Part shown: in pieces, positions 59,878 through 64,000 of the stretch
Numbering within the stretch: position 1 is the first letter of the stretch
How the letters are laid out: every line of letters begins with the position of its first letter
Assembly (NCBI GenBank): GCA_021604565.1
Contig: BQJF01000007.1
Coordinates: 1-64,000 of the forward strand
DNA length: 64,000 nucleotides
Origin: Minwuia thermotolerans
GTDB taxonomy: Bacteria > Pseudomonadota > Alphaproteobacteria > Minwuiales > Minwuiaceae
Direction: 5' to 3'
The notes under the pieces: generated by a model
The model's database searches: none
Told to the model about the DNA's origin: nothing
Seen by the model: only the letters and a program-made list of their open reading frames with translations
Program-made: the position numbers and the translations under genes

Positions 59878-60476
59878 TTTCCAGCCAGCATGCGTTCCAG
59901 AAATTCCAACCGATCCTGGCCCCACAGCATCTGGTCGTCGAAAAAGTAGGTCGGTGCCCCGAAGACTCCGCGTTCGATGGCTTCCGCCGTTTCGCGCGCC
60001 CGAACGGTCTGAGCCTCGCCTGCCGCCATCTTGTCACGAAGTCGTGACGGGTCGAGTCCGGCTTCGGTCACGATTTCGTCAATGGTCGCGGCGTCGCCGA
60101 TGTTGCGCTCCTCCACCCACACTGCCCGCATGAACCGCCCGGCGAGGTCCAGCGAGTCCGCACCGTCCAGACGCGCGGCGATGGTCAGCAGGGCGGCTTC
60201 GGTTTCATCAACGGGAAAATGCGCCGGCTCCAGCACCAGCGGCAGGTCCAGCCGTGCGCGCCAGCGTTTCAGTTCCTGCATCCGGTAGGCACGGCGTGCG
60301 GGCGGGCGCTTGCCGAGCGGCAGGCCGCCGGTTTCCCCAAAGACCGCCAGCAGGTCGACCGGGCAGAACCGGACTTCAACACCAGCCTGACCTGCCATGG
60401 CGCGCAGACGGTCATGCCCCATGAAGGTCCAGGGTGACGCCAGTGCGCCAAAGCAGTCGATCCGTGGTGCCGTCAT
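59874..60476 (-). CDS. DsbA-family 2-hydroxychromene-2-carboxylate isomerase-like protein
   Basis: This 200-residue thioredoxin-fold protein of the kappa-GST/HCCA isomerase group starts IDCFGALASPWTFMGHDRLR and has VEVRFCPVDLLAVFGETGG. It has AIERGVFGAPTYFFDDQMLW followed by QDRLEFLERML near the C-terminus. In the family, a catalytic Ser or Cys lies in the SP(W/Y)xxxG segment near the start; here it is SPWTFMG. Known members act in naphthalene-type degradation, but many relatives are general glutathione-dependent isomerases. It lies three bases downstream of dgt on the minus strand. Confidence 0.82.
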   Translation of the reverse strand: MTAPRIDCFGALASPWTFMGHDRLRAMAGQAGVEVRFCPVDLLAVFGETGGLPLGKRPPARRAYRMQELKRWRARLDLPLVLEPAHFPVDETEAALLTIAARLDGADSLDLAGRFMRAVWVEERNIGDAATIDEIVTEAGLDPSRLRDKMAAGEAQTVRARETAEAIERGVFGAPTYFFDDQMLWGQDRLEFLERMLAGK

Positions 60477-60479
60477 ATC

Positions 60480-61769
60480 TCAGTATCCCCCGTTCGAAAA
60501 TCCGCCGATGCCGCCGGTCCGCGCGCGGACCATGCTGTCGCCCGTGAACTGCTGCATCGCATAGCTGTCGGTCATTCCCGAGACCCGGTCCGTCACCGCC
60601 AGTGCCCGATCATAGGCTGTCAGACCCTGATCCGTCGCCATTGCCGTGCGGTCCATCAGGGCCTGTATCACCCGATCCGCACCAAGGTCACGCTCATAGT
60701 CACCATCCGAGACGAATACCTTGCGCGCCGTGACGTCCGTGATGTGGGCCAGGGCGGCGGTTCCCGGCACCTGCTCCAGCAGCGGCGCGCGATACCGGCC
60801 ATCCAGCATCTGCGGCTCCACCTGCAGGAACACCTCGACCACCTGGCCGATCAGTTCCCCGATGGCCTTGGCCCGCAGGTAGGCGATGCGGCGGGCCGGT
60901 TCGCCGATTTCCTGGTAGCGCCTGTGTGCGCCGCCCACGGCCAGCAGCAGGGCCTCGGCCTCCTCGAACGGAATCTTGCCGAGCTTGAAGCCGTCCTCCA
61001 GGTCGATGATCGTGTAGCAGATGTCATCCGCTGCCTCGACCAGGAACGCCAGCGGATGGCGCAGCCAGCGCCCGTCGCCATCTGGTTGCAGCCCGGTTTC
61101 GCGCGCGACATCGCGGAAGGTGTCGGCCTCCGCCTGCATGACGCCGAACTTCTGTGCGCCCGCGTCATGTCCGTCGCGTGCACGCGCACCATCGACCAGC
61201 CGTGGATACTTGCTGAAGGTGGCGAGCGTGGCCGCCGTCAGGCGCAGGCCACCCTTGTCACGCCAGTTCTGCAGGCGGGTCAGGATGCGGAATCCCTGGG
61301 CATTGCCCTCGAACCGCAGCAGGTCCTGCTGCTGGGCGCGGGTGAGGCCGTGCAGCATGGCCCTGCCGCGTGGCGCGTCGCGGAACCAGCGCTGGATCAG
61401 TTCCTCCCCCCGGTGGCCGAAGGGCGGATTGCCGATGTCATGCGCCAGGCAGGCGGCGGAGACGATGTGGCCGAACTCGGCGGCACCAAGCTCGGCGGGC
61501 AGCCGCCTGCGTCCGGCAATGACCTGACCAATTCCGGCTGCCAGGGAACGCCCGACGGAGGCGACCTCCAGCGAATGGGTCAGCCGTGTCCGGATGTAGT
61601 CATTGTCAGACAGGGGATGGACCTGGGTCTTGTCCTGCAGACGGCGGAAGGCGGAGCAGAAGACGATCCGGTCGAAATCCTTCTGGAACGGGCTGCGCGC
61701 GACGTCATAGGGCTCCGGTGCCACGTCCACCAGCCTGCGCGCCGACAGCAATCGTCGCCAGTCCATCAT
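60480..61769 (-). CDS. dgt: Deoxyguanosinetriphosphate triphosphohydrolase-like protein
   Basis: This 429-residue HD-domain dNTPase has SPFQKDFDRIVFCSAFRRLQ, THSLEVASVGRSLAAGIG and the metal site CLAHDIGNPPFGHRGEELIQ. EAADDICYTIIDLEDGFKLG follows, as in the Dgt family that converts dNTPs to nucleoside plus triphosphate and tunes nucleotide pools. The ATG at 61769 (or the adjacent ATG at 61766) overlaps the murJ stop; a frame reaching 62069 overlaps murJ by 300 bases and is rejected. Confidence 0.92.
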   Translation of the reverse strand: MMDWRRLLSARRLVDVAPEPYDVARSPFQKDFDRIVFCSAFRRLQDKTQVHPLSDNDYIRTRLTHSLEVASVGRSLAAGIGQVIAGRRRLPAELGAAEFGHIVSAACLAHDIGNPPFGHRGEELIQRWFRDAPRGRAMLHGLTRAQQQDLLRFEGNAQGFRILTRLQNWRDKGGLRLTAATLATFSKYPRLVDGARARDGHDAGAQKFGVMQAEADTFRDVARETGLQPDGDGRWLRHPLAFLVEAADDICYTIIDLEDGFKLGKIPFEEAEALLLAVGGAHRRYQEIGEPARRIAYLRAKAIGELIGQVVEVFLQVEPQMLDGRYRAPLLEQVPGTAALAHITDVTARKVFVSDGDYERDLGADRVIQALMDRTAMATDQGLTAYDRALAVTDRVSGMTDSYAMQQFTGDSMVRARTGGIGGFSNGGY

Positions 61770-63370
61770 GTGCCGGTTTCCCGTCCACGCATCAGCGCGC
61801 GCAGGTCCCGCAGCCGCGTCAGCCCGGTGATCTGGGCCAGGATGGCATAGGTGAGCAGCCCCATGACGACCAGAATCCCAAGTCCGGTCGCGCGCATCAG
61901 TTCGCCCTGACCGGCGAGTGGCGTCAGCGCCAGCGCGGCGGCGATCAGCACACCGGCCATGATGGCGCTGGCAAGCACGGCCTTCAGGGTCGCGGAACGC
62001 AGCCGGGCGTCGGCCTTCAGCCAGCCCCGGCGATGCAGCAGCCAGATCGAGAGGCCCGCGTTCAGCCACGACGAGATCGCGGTCGCGAGGGCCAGACCCA
62101 CCTGTTGCAGCGGTCCCATGAGGGCCAGATTGAGAGCGAGGTTCACCATGACCGCGACAATGGCGACCTTCAGTGGCGTCATTGTGTCGGACCGGGCGAA
62201 GAAGGCGGGACCAAGCACCTTGACCATGACATAGGCGGGCAGACCCACAGCATAGGCCGCCAGTGTCATGGCGGTCGCGTCCGTGTCGGCGGCGGTGAAG
62301 GCCCCACGCTCGAACAGTCCGGCCACCAGCTCCCCTGGGATGGCCAGGCAGGCGGCCATGGCAGGCAGCGACAGCAGCAGGCCGAGTTCCAGCGCGCGGT
62401 TGAGGCTCTGTCGCGCCGCATCGTCCTCCCCTGCCGCCGCCTGTCGCGACAGCAGCGGCAGCAGGGCCGTCCCCACCGCGACGCCGACGACGCCGATGGG
62501 CAACTGGCTGATCCGGTCGGCATAGAACAGGTAGGAGATCGCGCCTTCCTGCAGGAAGGAGGCGAGGATGATGTCCACGACCAGATTGACCTGCACCACG
62601 CCCGCGCCGAGGGCAGCGGGGCCCATGATCATCAGTACCCGCTTCACCGCCGGAGTAAGGCGGGGGCGCGGCAGGTAGAGCGGCAGTCCGGCGCGGCGCA
62701 GTGCGAACAGCAGCCAGACAAACTGCACGACACCGGCCACGAAGACGCCGATGGCCAGCGCGTGACCGGCGGTCGGCACTTCGCCGACCAGCAACAGCAG
62801 CGCGGCGATGAGGCAGAGGTTCAGCAGGATCGGCGTCGCCGCAGCAGCGGCGAAGCGCCCGATCCCGTTCAGCACCCCGGCCATCAGGGAGACCAGGCTG
62901 ATGAACAGCAGATAGGGGAAGGTGATGCGGGTCAGTTCGACAGCCAGGTCGAATGTCGCCGGGTCGTCCCTGAATCCGGGGGCCAGCCCCAGCATCAGCA
63001 CCGGCATCGCGATCTGCGCCAGTGCCACGAACAGCAGCAGCACGGCAAGCAGAACAGCCAGCGTATCCTCCGCAAAGCCGTGCGCGGCGTCCCGGCCTTC
63101 CCGCTTCAGGTGGGCGGAGAAACGGGGTACGAAGGCGGCATTGAACGCGCCTTCCGCGAACAGGCGGCGAAAGAAGTTCGGCAGCTTGAAGGCAACGAAG
63201 AAGGCATCCGCCACCGGTCCGGCACCCAGCAGCGCGGCGATCAGGATATCGCGGGTGAAACCGGTCAGACGGCTGATCAGGGTAAAGCCGCCCACGGTCA
63301 TGGCGGCCCTCAGCAGGCCACCCTGTTCCCGCGCCGGCGATTGTGGTGCATCAGCCATGAGCGTGGTCAT
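61766..63370 (-). CDS. murJ: Lipid II flippase MurJ
   Basis: This 534-residue MOP-superfamily membrane protein has about 14 hydrophobic helices. The start GFTLISRLTGFTRDILIAAL is diagnostic, as are GPVADAFFVAFKLPNFFRRL and FAEGAFNAAFVPRFSAHLKR. It flips lipid-linked peptidoglycan precursor across the inner membrane. Its stop overlaps the start of dgt, so the two are co-transcribed on the minus strand. Length is standard for MurJ. Confidence 0.95.
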   Translation of the reverse strand: MTTLMADAPQSPAREQGGLLRAAMTVGGFTLISRLTGFTRDILIAALLGAGPVADAFFVAFKLPNFFRRLFAEGAFNAAFVPRFSAHLKREGRDAAHGFAEDTLAVLLAVLLLFVALAQIAMPVLMLGLAPGFRDDPATFDLAVELTRITFPYLLFISLVSLMAGVLNGIGRFAAAAATPILLNLCLIAALLLLVGEVPTAGHALAIGVFVAGVVQFVWLLFALRRAGLPLYLPRPRLTPAVKRVLMIMGPAALGAGVVQVNLVVDIILASFLQEGAISYLFYADRISQLPIGVVGVAVGTALLPLLSRQAAAGEDDAARQSLNRALELGLLLSLPAMAACLAIPGELVAGLFERGAFTAADTDATAMTLAAYAVGLPAYVMVKVLGPAFFARSDTMTPLKVAIVAVMVNLALNLALMGPLQQVGLALATAISSWLNAGLSIWLLHRRGWLKADARLRSATLKAVLASAIMAGVLIAAALALTPLAGQGELMRATGLGILVVMGLLTYAILAQITGLTRLRDLRALMRGRETGT

Positions 63371-63446
63371 AGATCAAATTGGTCCGCAACGGAATCCAAC
63401 TATCGGGATCAAGGGTTTGTTCAGATTTCTTCGTCAGGCTTGTCGA

Positions 63447-64000
63447 ATGGCGCTCTCCCTTCTCCATAACCCCCGGAACAGGCATGACTACGTATCCGAC
63501 AGGCACGACTGGATGGTTCGTCTGGTGCCGCGGCGGATCCTGGTGGCAGTCTCCGCATTGCTGTTCACCTGCATCGCGTTCACGGTCGCTACCGGCACGA
63601 TCTGGGACCGGCATACCGATATGGAGCGGATCACGACCCCTGTATTCTGCGTCATTTTCCTGATCATCCTGCTGGCCAGCATCCGACTGCCCGATCAGCA
63701 CCTCCATCTCGTCACGACCGCACTGAAGGTCGCAGGTGGTGCCATTCTGCTTGCCGGGATCGTTGATGGTCTGGCTCTCTTCGACCCGACGGCAGAGGAA
63801 GCAGAGAACCATCTGATATTCTATGTCTGCTGGTTGCCGGTCTATCACGCAGCCATCTTCTATGTCTCGACGCGCGAGAGAGCCTTGCGATGGAGCCTTC
63901 GCTTCCTCGCGATCTTCACACTGACTGTCTTGGTCCTGTCGTACGTCGGCCCCCTGCCACTGCACCATGACAATGTGGTCATCCTCTATTTCGCACTGTT
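63447..64000 (+). CDS. Integral membrane protein, N-terminal part (runs off the window)
   Basis: An open frame of 184 codons continues past the right edge. It reads as a membrane protein with helices ILVAVSALLFTCIAFTVATG, PVFCVIFLIILLASIRL, LKVAGGAILLAGIVDGLALF, HLIFYVCWLPVYHAAIFYV and FLAIFTLTVLVLSYVG. A five- to seven-helix N-terminal sensor of this kind often precedes a GGDEF or kinase output domain, but the output part is outside the window, so this is only a guess. ATG at 63447 or 63513 are both possible; neither has a clear ribosome binding site. It diverges from murJ. Confidence 0.6.
   Translation, partial: MALSLLHNPRNRHDYVSDRHDWMVRLVPRRILVAVSALLFTCIAFTVATGTIWDRHTDMERITTPVFCVIFLIILLASIRLPDQHLHLVTTALKVAGGAILLAGIVDGLALFDPTAEEAENHLIFYVCWLPVYHAAIFYVSTRERALRWSLRFLAIFTLTVLVLSYVGPLPLHHDNVVILYFAL

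Noticed and set aside
1-64000. CRISPR array
   Set aside because: No regularly spaced short repeats with unique spacers; the 131-bp tandem repeat at 34.2 kb has no spacer pattern.

Overview
The window is GC-rich, densely coded chromosomal DNA of an alphaproteobacterium, most likely a Rhodospirillales-type lineage rather than Rhodobacterales. The pointers are a DivL-type pseudokinase with Tyr in the H-box, the folP-glmM-thiD order, a tsaE-amgK-murU-addB-addA-trxA run, an ethylmalonyl-CoA-pathway mesaconyl-CoA hydratase, and ApaG. No rRNA, IS element, CRISPR array or integrase was seen; one tRNA (Gly, CCC anticodon) is present.

Layout. 2-5.5 kb: end of a phenylacetate operon (paaI, paaK), an FAD aromatic hydroxylase with its DUF2783 partner, a secreted histidine phosphatase, a secreted NHL-repeat protein and a HugZ-like protein. 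5.5-9.7 kb (minus): mesaconyl-CoA hydratase, MscS channel, D-aminoacylase-type amidohydrolase. 9.8-22.1 kb: phage virion genes interleaved with chromosomal genes (LLM flavin oxidoreductase, metallophosphoesterase, carotenoid oxygenase). 22.3-25.1 kb: lipoprotein, response regulator and histidine kinase operon. 25.2-32.1 kb: flavocytochrome c sulfide dehydrogenase pair, acs, trkH, apaG, radical SAM gene. 32.4-34.1 kb: tRNA-Gly and a lone large terminase, followed by tandem hairpin repeats. 34.7-45.3 kb: enoyl-CoA hydratase, folP-glmM-thiD, cobK-cbiD, MBL hydrolase, methyltransferase, LLM oxidoreductase, ahcY. 45.4-56.6 kb: divL, tsaE, amgK, murU, addB, addA, trxA. 56.7-63.4 kb (minus): ispE, TPR protein, HPt protein, DsbA-like isomerase, dgt, murJ. 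The last 0.55 kb starts a membrane protein that runs off the end.

The most unusual content is an apparently intact but dispersed set of short-tailed-phage (T7-like/podovirus) structural genes. There are four separate loci among ordinary host genes: a five-gene tail-fibre/holin-like cassette (minus, 9.8-13.9 kb), a single 66-residue virion-type gene (16.0 kb), a capsid / small head protein / tail tubular A / tail tubular B / internal virion block with its own promoter (17.8-22.1 kb), and the large terminase (32.5-34.1 kb). Every gene is open and none shows an internal stop. Portal, scaffold, small terminase, endolysin, integrase and replication genes are absent from the window. This could be a rearranged prophage relic, or a domesticated, dispersed particle or gene-transfer-agent-like system. 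That reading is inference and needs synteny and particle evidence.

Metabolic themes are aromatic degradation (paa plus hydroxylase), acetate activation with the ethylmalonyl-CoA pathway (acs, mch), sulfide oxidation (fccAB-like), cobalamin synthesis, SAM recycling (ahcY) and peptidoglycan recycling (amgK-murU). Regulatory themes are DivL-type cell-cycle control, a ChvG/ChvI-like two-component operon and a stand-alone HPt.
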